Counted from the first letter of the stretch, positions 8,531 to 20,925 are shown. The stretch: DNA of 64,000 bases from Desulfosoma sp. (GCA_037481875.1 JBBFKY010000004.1:124001-188000); one strand, 5' to 3'. The notes: generated by a model not told the origin, from the sequence alone. Made by a program: numbers and translations.

Positions 8531-9538
8531 ATGTTCAACAGGGTCTATTGTATCGGAGTTGATGTCGGCGGGACTTTTATCAAGATGGGCCTCTTTGATG
8601 AGAAAGGGGATCAGCACCGATTTGAGCGCCTTCCGTCCAACGCCTCAGGCCCTCCGGAAGCTCTGCTTCAAAACCTGGCTCAGGCCTGCCGAAATCTGAT
8701 GATCGCCGCTCAAAAAGCGCAGGGCCGTGTTCTGGCTGTCGGGCTCGGTGTCGCTGGAAAACTTGACACAAAGGAAGGGACGGTGGTCTTTTCCCCCAAT
8801 CTTCCCAACATGCAGGGATTCCCCTTGGCACCGCGCCTTCAGCAAGCTTTGGAAATCCCTGTCTTTATGGAAAATGATGCCAATGTGTTCGGTCTTGGCG
8901 AAAGATGGGCCGGGCAGGGCCGAGATGTCTCCAACTGGATCGGCGTGACTTTGGGAACGGGTGTGGGTGGGTGTCTTGTGGCCGATGGGTCGCTCTGGCT
9001 TGGAGATCAGTTGGGTTTTGTCGGGGAGATAGGCCATATGATCATAGACCCCGATGGGCCATTATGTGCCTGTGGACAAACAGGATGCCTGGAAGCCCAT
9101 GCCTCAGGATCCGCCTTGGTTCGTGACATGACGGAAGCTCTCCGGCATGGAACACCGATGCCTACTTCGATCGAGCAGGCCATCCTAGAAAAGTCTCTTA
9201 CCGCGGAACATGTTTTTTATGCCGCCCAGGCAGGAAATCCCCAGGCCCGAGATCTCTTTCGGCGCATGGGCTGGGCCTTGGGTCTCGCATTGGGAAACCT
9301 CTTTACCTTTCTCGGCATTCAAACAGCTATCCTTGGAGGTGGAGTCAGCCAAGCGTGGCCACTGTTTTTTCCTTCCCTTATGGAGACCCTTCACACGCGT
9401 TATCGAATGCTCGACGCCACAAAGATCAAAGTTTACCGTAGCACTCTCGGTGCCCAGGCTCCCCTCTATGGTGCCGCGCATCTGGCCTGGAAAGCATTGA
9501 GGGGAGATTCCAAAACGCCATCCTCTAAGTCGCCTTGA
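8531..9538 (+). CDS. ROK-family sugar kinase (glucokinase-like)
   Basis: ROK kinases phosphorylate glucose or N-acetyl-hexosamines with ATP. The N-terminal ATP-binding loop GVDVGGTFIKMGLFD, the ROK region with ENDANVFGLGE, the GTGVGG loop and the zinc-binding CACGQTGC with GH upstream are all present. The 335-residue length fits a kinase rather than a ROK repressor, because there is no N-terminal helix-turn-helix. The substrate cannot be set from sequence; glucose is the default guess. With fbp nearby at 11120, the area has a sugar-phosphate flavour. Confidence 0.88.
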   Translation: MFNRVYCIGVDVGGTFIKMGLFDEKGDQHRFERLPSNASGPPEALLQNLAQACRNLMIAAQKAQGRVLAVGLGVAGKLDTKEGTVVFSPNLPNMQGFPLAPRLQQALEIPVFMENDANVFGLGERWAGQGRDVSNWIGVTLGTGVGGCLVADGSLWLGDQLGFVGEIGHMIIDPDGPLCACGQTGCLEAHASGSALVRDMTEALRHGTPMPTSIEQAILEKSLTAEHVFYAAQAGNPQARDLFRRMGWALGLALGNLFTFLGIQTAILGGGVSQAWPLFFPSLMETLHTRYRMLDATKIKVYRSTLGAQAPLYGAAHLAWKALRGDSKTPSSKSP

Positions 9539-9697
9539 AAACAAAAACGCATCGCACCAGATCGAAAGGCACACCTGCCATGGTGTCCGCAAAATGCGAT
9601 TGGAGGATGCCAAAACAACGCCACCGTATCCAAGGGCATGGAGTGCGGCGCTGATCTTTTGCCCGGTGATTTCCGGAATACGACACCCTTTTCTTCT

Positions 9698-9722
9698 GGA
9701 GGTGAGGCGGCGCCTCGCCCCA
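9698..9722. repeat. Palindromic extragenic repeat, GCCTCGCCCC type
   Basis: In the 300-base gap between the convergent ROK kinase and moaA genes, a left arm GGTGAGGC and right arm GCCTCGCCCC surround a GGC centre. This is one copy of the GTAGGGGC-armed palindrome family found across the window. The rest of the gap shows no gene I can support. Confidence 0.75.
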
Positions 9723-9839
9723 AGATGCCTCGAACAGGGTTTTTCCGGGGAACGCCAACGGTTCCGGGCGCATGGTGAGGGGGACAACCACCACCGATTC
9801 CAAGAAAAACACCGGGCGCTCCTATTCTTAAACAGGCCG

Positions 9840-10838
9840 TTAGCCTCCGATGGAAGTCATGGGGCGGGCATGGCATTTGCGCCGAGGCACCGAGCCGCCG
9901 CCGCTGAGAGGATGGCTTTTGGGTTTTCTTTGGACGGCTTGCAAAATGATTCCGGCGATCTGTTCGTCGGAAAAACCATGGCGCAAGGGATGACGCAAGT
10001 CCACGTGACCATCGTCAAAGAGGCATGTTCGCAGGGAGCCTTCCGCGGTGATTCGCAGCCGGTTGCACGTGGGACAAGAATGATGGCTCATGGGGCTGAT
10101 CAAACCGATTTTTCCCGGGGCTTTGGGGAACTGAAAATAGCGAGCCGGGCCGTTACCGTTTCCCGAACCGGTAGGAAGCAGAGGACCGATGACCGAAAGA
10201 CGCTGCATCACAAGGTCAGAGGACAGGTAACGCTCTTCGTAGGCGTCCGGGCGAAAGGGCATGAGTTCTATGAATCTTACATGAAATGGATAAGTCAAAG
10301 TGAGTTGAGCCAGCGCTTCGATCTCGTCATCGTTGACACCTTTCATGGCCACCACGTTGATCTTGACAGGGGAAAACCCTAGATCCAGCGCCGCGTGTAA
10401 GCCGCGCCACACACGCCAAAAAGCATCCACTCCAGTAATGGCAGCATATTTGGCCGGTTGCAAAGTATCGAGGCTTACATTAAGCCTGCGGATGCCGGCC
10501 TGCCAAAGCCTTTCGATCAAAGATTCCAGAAGAACCCCATTGGTGGTGAGACTCACATCCTGAATGCCAGGCACCGCGGAAAGATGTGCCAAGAAATCTA
10601 AAATGTCCTTGCGCACGAAGGGTTCCCCCCCGGTAATGCGCACCTTGGAAATACCCAAACCCACGGCAATGCGCACAAGCCGCAACAGCTCTTCGTAACG
10701 CAGGATTTCTTCATGGGGAATAAAACGAAAACCTTCCCGTGGCATACAATAAGTGCACCGAAGATTGCACCGGTCTGTAACGGAAAGCCTCAGGTAATCC
10801 ACGCGTCGAGCGTAGCCGTCCACAAGTTGCGTGCGCAT
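9840..10838 (-). CDS. moaA: GTP 3',8-cyclase MoaA
   Basis: MoaA is the radical-SAM enzyme that starts molybdenum cofactor synthesis by converting GTP to 3',8-cyclo-GTP. The N-terminal cluster motif is C24-x3-C28-x2-C31 (CNLRCTYC), the SAM motif GGEP follows, and the C-terminal cluster has CPTCNRLR with a third Cys 13 residues later. The protein ends in GG, as MoaA needs for activity. At 332 residues it is full length. An AGGA sits nine bases before the ATG and a strong promoter lies at 10887-10915. No other moa genes are in the window. Confidence 0.96.
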   Translation of the reverse strand: MRTQLVDGYARRVDYLRLSVTDRCNLRCTYCMPREGFRFIPHEEILRYEELLRLVRIAVGLGISKVRITGGEPFVRKDILDFLAHLSAVPGIQDVSLTTNGVLLESLIERLWQAGIRRLNVSLDTLQPAKYAAITGVDAFWRVWRGLHAALDLGFSPVKINVVAMKGVNDDEIEALAQLTLTYPFHVRFIELMPFRPDAYEERYLSSDLVMQRLSVIGPLLPTGSGNGNGPARYFQFPKAPGKIGLISPMSHHSCPTCNRLRITAEGSLRTCLFDDGHVDLRHPLRHGFSDEQIAGIILQAVQRKPKSHPLSGGGSVPRRKCHARPMTSIGG

Positions 10839-10886
10839 ATCGCTATCCTTGAACGTCTCTCCGTTGCTCCCAAGTCCTCTTGAAGT

Positions 10887-10915
10887 TATTAAGCGCTTTC
10901 CTCTCGCTATGTCAA
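10887..10915 (-). promoter_or_regulatory. Sigma-70-type promoter of moaA
   Basis: Read on the minus strand, a perfect TTGACA (-35) at 10910-10915 is followed after 17 bases by TTAATA at 10887-10892 (or TAATAA after 18). It stands about 50 bases upstream of the moaA start codon, which fits a short leader. Confidence 0.65.
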
Positions 10916-11119
10916 GGTGAGAATAACGTAAACACGTCTTTTATGCCGTGCGGCTTCAGTGCTATGATGCAGCCGTCCTGAAGTTCAAAGGGGCAGTGGA
11001 TGGGGCGCGCGAGGCCTTTTTCTATGGCCCATGATCGCGTAGTCTGGACGGCAGGACGTTGGAGTCTCCGTAGGTGAGGAGGTCCTTATCACAACAGTCT
11101 GAAAAGGGAGGCAGCGGCC

Positions 11120-12142
11120 ATGCAAGGAAGGAAAGTGGGCGTTACAGTGACCGAGCATCTTTTGCGCCAGCAACGGTTGACGCCTCAGGCGACGGGGGCC
11201 TTCACGCTCCTTTTCAACGAACTGGTGGTTGCGGCGAAACTTATCAACCGAGAACTGAACAAGGCCGGACTGAACGACATTTATGGACTTACGGGAGACG
11301 TCAACGTCTACGGGGAGCAGGTACAGAAGCTCGATGATTTTGCCCACCGAGTCTTGGTCCGACGATTGAGTCAATCGGAGCAATTGTGCTGCATCGCCTC
11401 AGAAGAGGATGCGGATCTCATTGAAATTCCAAGCACAATCCCACGCGGCCCTTATATTTTGCTGATGGATCCTTTGGACGGATCTTCCAACATTGATGTG
11501 AACGTGAGTGTGGGAACGATTTTCTCCATTCGGCGTCGCCTTCGCGACACTGGTCCTGTAACTTTGGATGAAGTATTGCGCCCCGGCACGGAGCAGGTGG
11601 CCGCCGGCTATTTCATTTACGGTTCCAGCACCATGTTGGTTTACACCACAGGTCAGGGAGTGCACGGCTTCACATTGCACCCCGCTTTGGGAGAATTTTT
11701 CTTGAGCCACGAAAATATTCGTATTCCCAAAAGAGGCAAGATCTTCAGCGTCAATGAAGGAAACTACAACTATTGGGACGATTCGGTTCGCCTCTATGTG
11801 GATTACCTGAAGACCCCCGATAGGGAAAAGGGCCGTCCTTACACGGCACGCTATATCGGGTCTTTGGTGAGCGATTTTCATCGAAACCTTATGAAAGGCG
11901 GCATTTTTATGTATCCTGCGGACCGTAAGGATCCCAAGAAGCCCTCAGGAAAACTGCGTCTTATGTTTGAAGCGGCCCCCATGGCCATGGTGGCCGAACA
12001 GGCAGGCGGAGCCGCCACGGACGGGCTGCGACGTATTCTCGACATTGAACCCGAAACCTTGCATGATCGTGTCCCTTTGTTTGTGGGCAGTCAAGAGGAC
12101 GTGGAAGAAGCAGCCCGATTCCTTCGTGGGGAAGCGCCGTAG
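11120..12142 (+). CDS. fbp: Class I fructose-1,6-bisphosphatase
   Basis: The enzyme removes the 1-phosphate from fructose 1,6-bisphosphate in gluconeogenesis. The metal and substrate motif [11 protein letters not shown], the EED upstream of it, and the C-terminal [20 protein letters not shown] mark the class I family. The 340-residue length is normal. GGGAGG lies about ten bases before the ATG. It is followed 25 bases later by tsaD and then rsmA in the same direction. The 280 bases between moaA and this gene hold the moaA promoter and no clear gene. Confidence 0.96.
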   Translation: MQGRKVGVTVTEHLLRQQRLTPQATGAFTLLFNELVVAAKLINRELNKAGLNDIYGLTGDVNVYGEQVQKLDDFAHRVLVRRLSQSEQLCCIASEEDADLIEIPSTIPRGPYILLMDPLDGSSNIDVNVSVGTIFSIRRRLRDTGPVTLDEVLRPGTEQVAAGYFIYGSSTMLVYTTGQGVHGFTLHPALGEFFLSHENIRIPKRGKIFSVNEGNYNYWDDSVRLYVDYLKTPDREKGRPYTARYIGSLVSDFHRNLMKGGIFMYPADRKDPKKPSGKLRLMFEAAPMAMVAEQAGGAATDGLRRILDIEPETLHDRVPLFVGSQEDVEEAARFLRGEAP

Positions 12143-12167
12143 TTGCGTAAAAGCGTTGAGAAAAACC

Positions 12168-13193
12168 ATGCTTGTTCTCGGTATCGAGACTTCTTGTGAC
12201 GAGACGGCTGCGGCTCTGGTACGAGACGGGCGCATCATCTTATCGGACGTGGTCGCAAGCCAAATCGCGGTGCATAGTCCCTACGGCGGCGTGGTGCCCG
12301 AGTTGGCGTCTCGAAAACACGTGGAAAGCATTCTGCCGGTCATTGCGGAAGCTTTACGATCGGGTGGGGTCACACTTCGAGATGTGGACGCCTTGGCGGT
12401 GACGCAAGGCCCCGGGCTCATAGGAGCCCTTCTAGTAGGCTTGAGCGCCGCCAAGGGATTGGCTTACTCGTTGAAAAAACCCCTTATCGCCGTCAATCAC
12501 TTGGAAGGCCACATGGAAGCAGCTTTCGTGGAAACACCTCGACCGGAAGAGCCTTTTGTGTGCCTGGTGGTTTCCGGCGGCCATACAGCGCTGTATTTCG
12601 TGGATGCCGACGGCACCTCTCGCTGTGTGGGCAATACTCGAGATGACGCGGCGGGAGAAGCCTACGATAAGGTGGCGAAGCTGCTGGGGTTGGGATACCC
12701 TGGCGGCGTTATCATTGATCGGCTTGCTCAAGGCGGAAATCCTACGGCGTTTTCCTTTCCCAAAGCCCACCTGGAAAAGGGATCTATGGATTTCAGTTTC
12801 AGCGGCATTAAGACGGCGCTGGCCTATTTTGTCAAAAAACATGGTTCCCCCCTGGAAAACTCTACCACCCTTCCATACCGGCTCGAAGACGTGGCGGCCA
12901 GTTTTCAAGAAGCCGTCGTGGAGGTTTTGGTGGAAAAAACCATGGCGGCCGTGGAACATTTTCAAGTACGCCATGTGGCTGTTGCGGGCGGCGTGGCGGC
13001 CAACAGCCGACTGCGTGCAAAACTTCAAGAGGAAGCAGCGTATCGCAGGATCCACCTGTATCTTCCCGCGATCCGCTATTGCACCGACAATGCGGTGATG
13101 ATTGCCATGGCCGGGTACCGCCTATGGCAGCGTCGTGGGTTCCTCTGCGATCCTCTGTCATTGGATGCTGTATCCCGATGGGTGGACCTATAA
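12168..13193 (+). CDS. tsaD: tRNA t6A threonylcarbamoyltransferase TsaD
   Basis: TsaD transfers the threonylcarbamoyl group to A37 of ANN-reading tRNAs. The family start MLVLGIETSCDETAAALV, the metal-binding HLEGH, and SGGHTALYFV plus a late glycine-rich AGGVAANSRLR are all visible. The frame is open further upstream into fbp, but family alignment places the start at the ATG at 12168, giving 341 residues. rsmA begins seven bases after its stop. Confidence 0.96.
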   Translation: MLVLGIETSCDETAAALVRDGRIILSDVVASQIAVHSPYGGVVPELASRKHVESILPVIAEALRSGGVTLRDVDALAVTQGPGLIGALLVGLSAAKGLAYSLKKPLIAVNHLEGHMEAAFVETPRPEEPFVCLVVSGGHTALYFVDADGTSRCVGNTRDDAAGEAYDKVAKLLGLGYPGGVIIDRLAQGGNPTAFSFPKAHLEKGSMDFSFSGIKTALAYFVKKHGSPLENSTTLPYRLEDVAASFQEAVVEVLVEKTMAAVEHFQVRHVAVAGGVAANSRLRAKLQEEAAYRRIHLYLPAIRYCTDNAVMIAMAGYRLWQRRGFLCDPLSLDAVSRWVDL

Positions 13194-13200
13194 GGCACGC

Positions 13201-14100
13201 ATGAAGGGTTTTCTTTCTCCGCAGGAATACTTCAAGATCACCGGAAAGCGTCCCAGAAAAGCTCTTGGACAACATTTTCTGAGTCAGCCCAAGACGGCCG
13301 AAAAAATCGTTCGTGCCGCGGGAATTCTTTCCGAAGACGTGGTGGTGGAAGTGGGCCCCGGTCTGGGCATTCTTACCGGCTTTGTCGCAGGCACCTGCCG
13401 TCGTCTTCACCTGGTGGAAGTGGATTCGGACTTGGCCCAGCTCGCGGAGCAAGCCCTTAAAGATAAAGAAGACAGCGTTCGAGTCCACCGCATGGACATC
13501 CTTCATTTTGATTGGAGTCGGCTGGCTGAGGAAACCCAAAGAAGGCTCGTGGTCCTGGGCAATCTTCCCTACCACATTAGCTCCCCTTTGATGTTTCGTC
13601 TTCTCGAACATCGCCGGTCTGTCCATCACGGGGTTTTTATGGTTCAGAGGGAAGTGGGAAGGCGATGGGCCGCAGCCCCGGGATCGAAGGAATATGGGGT
13701 TTTGTCTGTGCTGTTGAGCCTCTATGGTCGTGTTGAGCCTTTGTTTCCGGTAGGGCCCGGCCAATTTTATCCACCCCCGAAAGTGGAGTCTGTCGTTGTT
13801 CGAATCGATTTTCCCGAAGAACAATGCGATTTGAAAGACGTGGACTTTAAGCTGCTGAGAAGCTTGGTGAACGCTGTTTTTCAAAAGCGCCGAAAGACCT
13901 TGGTCAATAGCTTGGTCGGCTTTCATGGGCTTAACGCCGCAAAGGCTCGCAAGGCCCTTGAGGCGGCCGGCATGGATCCTGGAATTCGGCCTGAAGCCGT
14001 TGAGCCCGAAGCCTACGCAACCCTGGCACGAATCCTGAGGACTTTGAATCTCTCTGTCGAGAGGGACTCCACGAGGCATGACAATTCTTTAGATACTTAG
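13201..14100 (+). CDS. rsmA: 16S rRNA dimethyladenosine transferase RsmA (KsgA)
   Basis: RsmA dimethylates A1518 and A1519 of 16S rRNA late in small-subunit assembly. The SAM motif VEVGPGLGILT and catalytic NLPYHISSPL are present, and RKALGQHFL near residue 19 is the usual N-terminal signature. The start is the ATG at 13201, seven bases after tsaD, giving 299 residues; the open frame further upstream overlaps tsaD and is not needed. The C-terminal helical domain is complete. Confidence 0.95.
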   Translation: MKGFLSPQEYFKITGKRPRKALGQHFLSQPKTAEKIVRAAGILSEDVVVEVGPGLGILTGFVAGTCRRLHLVEVDSDLAQLAEQALKDKEDSVRVHRMDILHFDWSRLAEETQRRLVVLGNLPYHISSPLMFRLLEHRRSVHHGVFMVQREVGRRWAAAPGSKEYGVLSVLLSLYGRVEPLFPVGPGQFYPPPKVESVVVRIDFPEEQCDLKDVDFKLLRSLVNAVFQKRRKTLVNSLVGFHGLNAAKARKALEAAGMDPGIRPEAVEPEAYATLARILRTLNLSVERDSTRHDNSLDT

Positions 14101-14190
14101 CCCCCATGGTCTTTCAAGCCACGTTCAGGAGGCTCGCCCAAGAGTTTTTCCGAGAACTGGCAACACCAAGGTTTTTAATGGAAATTGCAG

Positions 14191-14500
14191 GTAGGGGCGA
14201 GGCGGCGCCTCGCCCTTATAAGGCTTCCAGGAAAACCATGGTCTTTTTTCAATGTCGGGCAAGCTTGAAGGTTTCTGCCGGCACCCCAATTGTGGGGGTG
14301 GACCTGTGTGTCCGGCCCAAAGGATTGTCGTGCCTGAACGGCCTAGGGGCGGACACATGGGTCCGCCTCTGGGAAGGCGACCGAAAATTTATCCTTGGGG
14401 CCGGGCACGTCCCGCACACAGAAATGGCAGGTCGGAGGCTCGAGCTCCCAGGAAAACAAGGGTCTTGCGGCGTAGGGGCAAGGCGCCGCCTCGCCGCTAC
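14191..14500. repeat. Cluster of four palindromic extragenic repeats
   Basis: Four copies of the GTAGGGGC-armed palindrome family lie in the 794-base gap between rsmA and panC. Copies at 14191-14216 and 14472-14500 have GAGGC/GCCTC-type cores, and copies at 14292-14318 and 14343-14370 have GGAC/GTCC-type cores. A 170-codon frame across this region is made of the repeats themselves (GRGEAAPRPY-like text) and is not a gene. No real gene is seen from 14101 to 14894. Confidence 0.8.
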
Positions 14501-14812
14501 GTCTCAGCTTGGAATGGCTCATTCGAGGTTCTCGGGGAAGCTCCAAGTGAGAAGCGAAGACCATAGCTTTCCAGAAGGAAAACGCCTCCTTGGCGAGAAG
14601 AAAGCCTTTTCGGCCTAGTCACGTACCGAGATTGCCGGAGTGCCGGATGCTTGCGTGTCAAAGGTTTTTTCAAGGTGATGGTCTTTATTGACTTTAGAGG
14701 CTGAGCTTGATAGGGAAGCTGCGGCATCGTGGGCGATGCCGGCAACGCCGCTTGGATCCTTGAAGGACCGAGACGGACGCGGCCGATGAAGGGCTTGATT
14801 TTACCAGGACAA

Positions 14813-14869
14813 GGGTTGTTTGCAGGGCCTTCTGGGCAGCGGTCTCGGGGGCTTTTTTTGTGAACAACC
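14813..14869 (+). promoter_or_regulatory. Structured leader of panC with competing hairpins
   Basis: Just before the panC ribosome site, GGGTTGTT at 14813-14820 can pair with AACAACCC at 14862-14869, while the overlapping TGCAGGG and CCCTGCA form an alternative stem. A T7 run lies between them. An eight-base-pair hairpin (CGGCATCG/CGATGCCG, TGGG loop) is at 14722-14741. Pantothenate genes in Desulfobacterota can carry the pan RNA motif; I cannot confirm that this is one. Confidence 0.35.
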
Positions 14870-14894
14870 CCTGCAGGCAAAGAAAGGAGAAGCC

Positions 14895-15740
14895 ATGCGC
14901 GTCATCGACACGGTCGGCGAGATGCAGCAGCAGGCGAACCTATGGCGTCGTGAAGGACGGGTCATCGGGTTCGTGCCCACCATGGGCTACCTTCACGAAG
15001 GGCACCTGGCTTTAATGCGGTGTGCCAAGGAAAGAAGCGACCGGCTCGTGGTGAGTGTGTTTGTGAACCCTACTCAATTTGCGCCGGGAGAAGACTTTGA
15101 ACGCTATCCTCGAGATCTGGACCGAGATCTGGCTTTGATGCAATCGGTAGGTGTGGACGTGGTTTTTGCTCCCACGGTGCCCGAGATGTATCCGGACGGA
15201 TTTCAAACCTACGTGGAAGTGCGCGAAGTGACCCAGCCTCTCTGCGGCGCCAAAAGGCCCGGGCACTTTCGTGGGGTCACCACGGTGGTGGCCAAGCTTT
15301 TTCACATCGTCAAACCTCATGTGGCGGTTTTTGGAGAGAAGGATTACCAGCAGTTGTTAACCATTCGACGCATGGTTCACGATTTGGCCATGGACGTGGA
15401 GATCGTGGGGCATTCGATTGTGAGGGAACCCGACGGGTTGGCCATGAGCAGCCGCAATGTGTACCTTTCTTTTGAGGAACGCGGTGAGGCCTTGCTGTTG
15501 TCCAGAGCCCTGGCGGAAGTCACACGACTTGTTCAAGCCGGAGAACGCGACGTTTCCATGCTGGTTTCGGCGGCTCGAAAGATCCTGGAACAGGGAACGC
15601 ATGTGCGCATCGACTATGCGGAACTACGGGATGCTGAAACCTTGGAAGAGATGGCCTCATTGGATCGGCCGGGAGTGTTGGCTCTGGCCGCCTATGTGGG
15701 ACAAGCGCGTCTTATCGACAACGCCGTACTTCGGCCTTGA
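14895..15740 (+). CDS. panC: Pantothenate synthetase
   Basis: PanC joins pantoate and beta-alanine using ATP. The signature [16 protein letters not shown] near residue 25, [16 protein letters not shown] and the KMSKS-like region MSSRNVYLS are all present, and 281 residues is the usual length. The ATG at 14895 follows AAAGGAGA; the frame is open upstream but only non-coding leader lies there. panD, which supplies beta-alanine, follows 34 bases later, so two steps of the pathway are coupled. Confidence 0.96.
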   Translation: MRVIDTVGEMQQQANLWRREGRVIGFVPTMGYLHEGHLALMRCAKERSDRLVVSVFVNPTQFAPGEDFERYPRDLDRDLALMQSVGVDVVFAPTVPEMYPDGFQTYVEVREVTQPLCGAKRPGHFRGVTTVVAKLFHIVKPHVAVFGEKDYQQLLTIRRMVHDLAMDVEIVGHSIVREPDGLAMSSRNVYLSFEERGEALLLSRALAEVTRLVQAGERDVSMLVSAARKILEQGTHVRIDYAELRDAETLEEMASLDRPGVLALAAYVGQARLIDNAVLRP

Positions 15741-15774
15741 AACTTTAAGCCACGTTCATGACGGAGGAGACACC

Positions 15775-16152
15775 ATGCGTCGCACCATGATGAAATCGAA
15801 GTTGCATCGAGCCCGTGTGACCGATGCCAATCTGAACTACGAAGGAAGCCTGACCATCGATGCTCAGCTCATGGAACTGGCTGACATTTTGCCTTACGAA
15901 CAAGTAAGGGTCTACAACGTGAGCACGGGGGCGCGCTTTGAGACCTACGCCATTGAAGGGCCTCGAGGCGGCGGGGATATTTGCCTCAACGGAGCAGCGG
16001 CCCGTATGGGTGCTGCAGGAGATCTTATCATCATCGTCACTTATGCCGACTATGAAGAGGAAGAAGCCAGAAGGCACGCTCCCCGAGTGATCCTTTTGGA
16101 TGATCGAAACAAACCCAAAAAGCCGGAGCTGGTGCAGAGTTGGCGTTCCTGA
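15775..16152 (+). CDS. panD: Aspartate 1-decarboxylase (pyruvoyl-dependent)
   Basis: PanD makes beta-alanine from aspartate. The proenzyme cleaves itself at Gly24-Ser25, and YEGSL places those residues exactly at 24 and 25 when the ATG at 15775 is used, supporting this start. ACGGAGGAG lies just upstream. At 125 residues it is full length. The next gene begins inside its last codons. Confidence 0.96.
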   Translation: MRRTMMKSKLHRARVTDANLNYEGSLTIDAQLMELADILPYEQVRVYNVSTGARFETYAIEGPRGGGDICLNGAAARMGAAGDLIIIVTYADYEEEEARRHAPRVILLDDRNKPKKPELVQSWRS

Positions 16153-16849
16153 AGGGATTGAAACACCGTCTACGAGGCTATTTCATAACGGGACTGCTCG
16201 CCGTGGTCCCGCTTACTTTCACCGTTTACGTGATCAGCATTGTCCTTCGAAATTCCGACAAGATTTTTAATTTGCTTCCCGAGGCTTACAATCCAAGGCG
16301 TTTGATCCCCTTTCCTATTCCGGGATTGGGAATCCTTGTCGTGGTGCTTGTTATTTTTATCATCGGGTTGCTGGTAAAAAACTATGTGGGAAGCCGCATC
16401 ATGGATTTTGGGGAAAGAATCGTTTATCAAATTCCACTGGTGCGCCCCATCTATTCGGCCGTCAAACAACTTCTGGTGGCCATTTTCACCCAAACCGGCG
16501 AAGGGTTTGAAAGGGTTGTGCTTATTCAATATCCACGCCGGGGCATTTATGCCATCGGATTCGTTACCGGCGTTGCCCGCGGTGAAGTGCAGGAAATGAC
16601 GGATCAAAGGGTTCTTAACGTCTTTTTGCCGACAACACCCAATCCCACGTCCGGCTTTTACCTCTTGGTGCCGGAAACAGACGTTATTCCACTCAGAATT
16701 TCCGTGGAAGACGCCTTTAAATTGATCATTTCGGGGGGACTTGTCAGCTCCCAGGAAGGGCTCTTGTGGAACGGTGTCCAGCGTAACTCGACCCCACCAG
16801 GCGAGACGCAGGCATTGAATGCCATTAACAAAGGAAAGGGAGAAGAATC

Positions 16850-16859
<10 letters not shown>
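16140..16859 (+). CDS. DUF502 membrane protein
   Basis: A 239-residue protein with two N-terminal membrane segments (about residues 15-36 and 57-80) and a soluble C-terminal domain, the usual DUF502 layout. Its function is not known. No ATG is near the conserved N-terminus, so a TTG at 16140 is proposed; it overlaps panD by 13 bases with a GGAG about 13 bases upstream. A TTG at 16158 is an alternative. The end overlaps metK by 10 bases, so this gene is coupled to panD and metK. Confidence 0.85.
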
Positions 16860-19344
<2,485 letters not shown>

Positions 19345-19354
19345 CGGATAGGCC

Positions 19355-20620
19355 ATGCCCCCAAGATCGAGAAAGGCTCTCGAAAGGGTGAATCGACAAA
19401 CCTTGTCGAGAAACCAGTGTGGATGGGTGTTATGGCTGCTGGTGACCGTTTTGGTTCTGGGGGGATGCGGCCTATTGAAACTTCGGCCAAAACCCCCGGA
19501 CCGCTTTGAAAAGGTCTCACCGCGCAAGATACCGGAAGTGACCGACGACCTACAGACAGAGGGATTGGAAGCGGCCCTGGAACAGTCGCTGGTGTACCTG
19601 GACCGTGTGCGGGATTATCGCGTCCTTGAAATAAACGGACGCCCGGTCAGTAAGGAATGGGTTCGGGAAACCCTGCTCCTTTTTCGGGAAAGGCTTCGAG
19701 AGGGAAGGCTCAACCGGCGCACTTTGGCTCAGGACTTTGACTGGTATAAGGCGAAGGTCACATCCAAAGACGCTCAGGGCATGCTGATTACCGGCTATTA
19801 TGAACCCATCCTTTCGGCGCGCCGGCATCCGGATGAAAAGTACCGGTATCCCATTTACGAACCGCCCTCGGATTTGATTCGAGTGGCCCTGGAGCGGTTT
19901 TCCGGGGTGAAGCTGGATCCCGGCGGCGTGCGGACCCTTGTGGGGCGTGTGGAGGGTCGCCTGCTTGTGCCCTATTACTCCAGAAAGGAAATCGACGGGG
20001 ACGGAGTCCTTCAGGGAAAGGCGACGGCTTTGGCTTGGTTGGACAATCCCTTTGATGTCTTCAGTTTGCACATTCAGGGTTCCGGCGTTCTTCAGTTTGA
20101 AGACGGCGTGTTGCAACGCGTGGGTTATGCGGCTTCCAACGGTCATCCTTACGTGAGCGTGGGCAAGGTGCTCATTGAAGAGGGAGTGATTCCCAAAGAA
20201 GAGATGTCTTTGCAGAGTCTTCGTCAGTATTTTGCGACCCATCCGGAAAGGACCGCGGAGCTCTTAGGGCGAAACCCCAGTTACATCTTCTTTCGATGGG
20301 TGGATGTGGGGCCCGTGGGAAGCCTCAATGTGCCGCTGACGGTGGGACGATCCGTCGCCTTAGACAGTGAGATTTACCCCAAGGCCCTTTTGGGTTTTCT
20401 TCAAGGGACTCTGCCGGCCCCGCAGGACAACAACTCCACAGCCACGACGCCTTTCACTCGATGGGTGCTGCACCAAGACAGTGGAGGCGCCATTCGAGGC
20501 CCTCATCGGCTGGATCTTTTTTGCGGCACTGGCCTTGAAGCTGAACGGGTTGCCGGTCGCCTTAAATCCCCCGGTACTTTTTACATCATCCTGAAAAAAG
20601 AGGCGCCGCTTTCCAATTAG
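19355..20620 (+). CDS. mltA: Lipoprotein lytic transglycosylase MltA
   Basis: MltA cuts peptidoglycan glycan strands and leaves a 1,6-anhydro end. The N-terminus has a hydrophobic segment ending in a lipobox, VLGGC near residue 38, so it should be anchored to the outer membrane. The MltA domain follows (GYYEP near 148, then HIQGSGVLQF), and the C-terminal 3D domain has HQDSGGAIRGPHRLDLFCGTG with the catalytic aspartate. The 421 residues include a longer N-terminal cytoplasmic stretch than usual, and a shorter start is possible. It begins 10 bases after ahcY. Confidence 0.93.
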   Translation: MPPRSRKALERVNRQTLSRNQCGWVLWLLVTVLVLGGCGLLKLRPKPPDRFEKVSPRKIPEVTDDLQTEGLEAALEQSLVYLDRVRDYRVLEINGRPVSKEWVRETLLLFRERLREGRLNRRTLAQDFDWYKAKVTSKDAQGMLITGYYEPILSARRHPDEKYRYPIYEPPSDLIRVALERFSGVKLDPGGVRTLVGRVEGRLLVPYYSRKEIDGDGVLQGKATALAWLDNPFDVFSLHIQGSGVLQFEDGVLQRVGYAASNGHPYVSVGKVLIEEGVIPKEEMSLQSLRQYFATHPERTAELLGRNPSYIFFRWVDVGPVGSLNVPLTVGRSVALDSEIYPKALLGFLQGTLPAPQDNNSTATTPFTRWVLHQDSGGAIRGPHRLDLFCGTGLEAERVAGRLKSPGTFYIILKKEAPLSN

Positions 20621-20925
20621 GCCGATGGACTTGAGTGATCCGCAAGTTTATGAAACAGCAGAAGCATTTCGTCAAAGCATCGACAAATGGTTCGTGCGGC
20701 TTCCATGGTTTCAGGATCGGGCGATGTTTTTTCAAGGTGTTCAAACAGGACCTGCTGAGCCGCTCGAAACCGGTCGGTCGCCCTTTCTGAAAAAGCTAAA
20801 AGGTGACGAAAAAGCAGGTCAGGGGAAAGTTCGTGTGCCAGCTCATCCAACTGGCGACGTTTCGAGTCGTAATCTTTGGCGAGGGAAACCAGTTCATTCA
20901 GGGCCGATGAGGAAAACTCTGTCAT
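20617..20925 (-). CDS. Small helical hypothetical protein
   Basis: A 102-residue protein convergent with mltA, the two stops overlapping by four bases. A strong GGAGG lies seven bases before the ATG, which supports a real gene. It is rich in Leu, Glu and Arg and looks all-helical, with no motif or membrane segment. I do not recognise it. Confidence 0.6.
   Translation of the reverse strand: MTEFSSSALNELVSLAKDYDSKRRQLDELAHELSPDLLFRHLLAFSERATDRFRAAQQVLFEHLEKTSPDPETMEAARTICRCFDEMLLLFHKLADHSSPSA

Noticed and set aside
12862-14079. A 405-codon frame on the minus strand
   Set aside because: It is the shadow of tsaD and rsmA, both clear families.
14106-14618. A 170-codon frame upstream of panC
   Set aside because: It is built mainly from palindromic repeats that translate to GRGEAAPRPY-like text.
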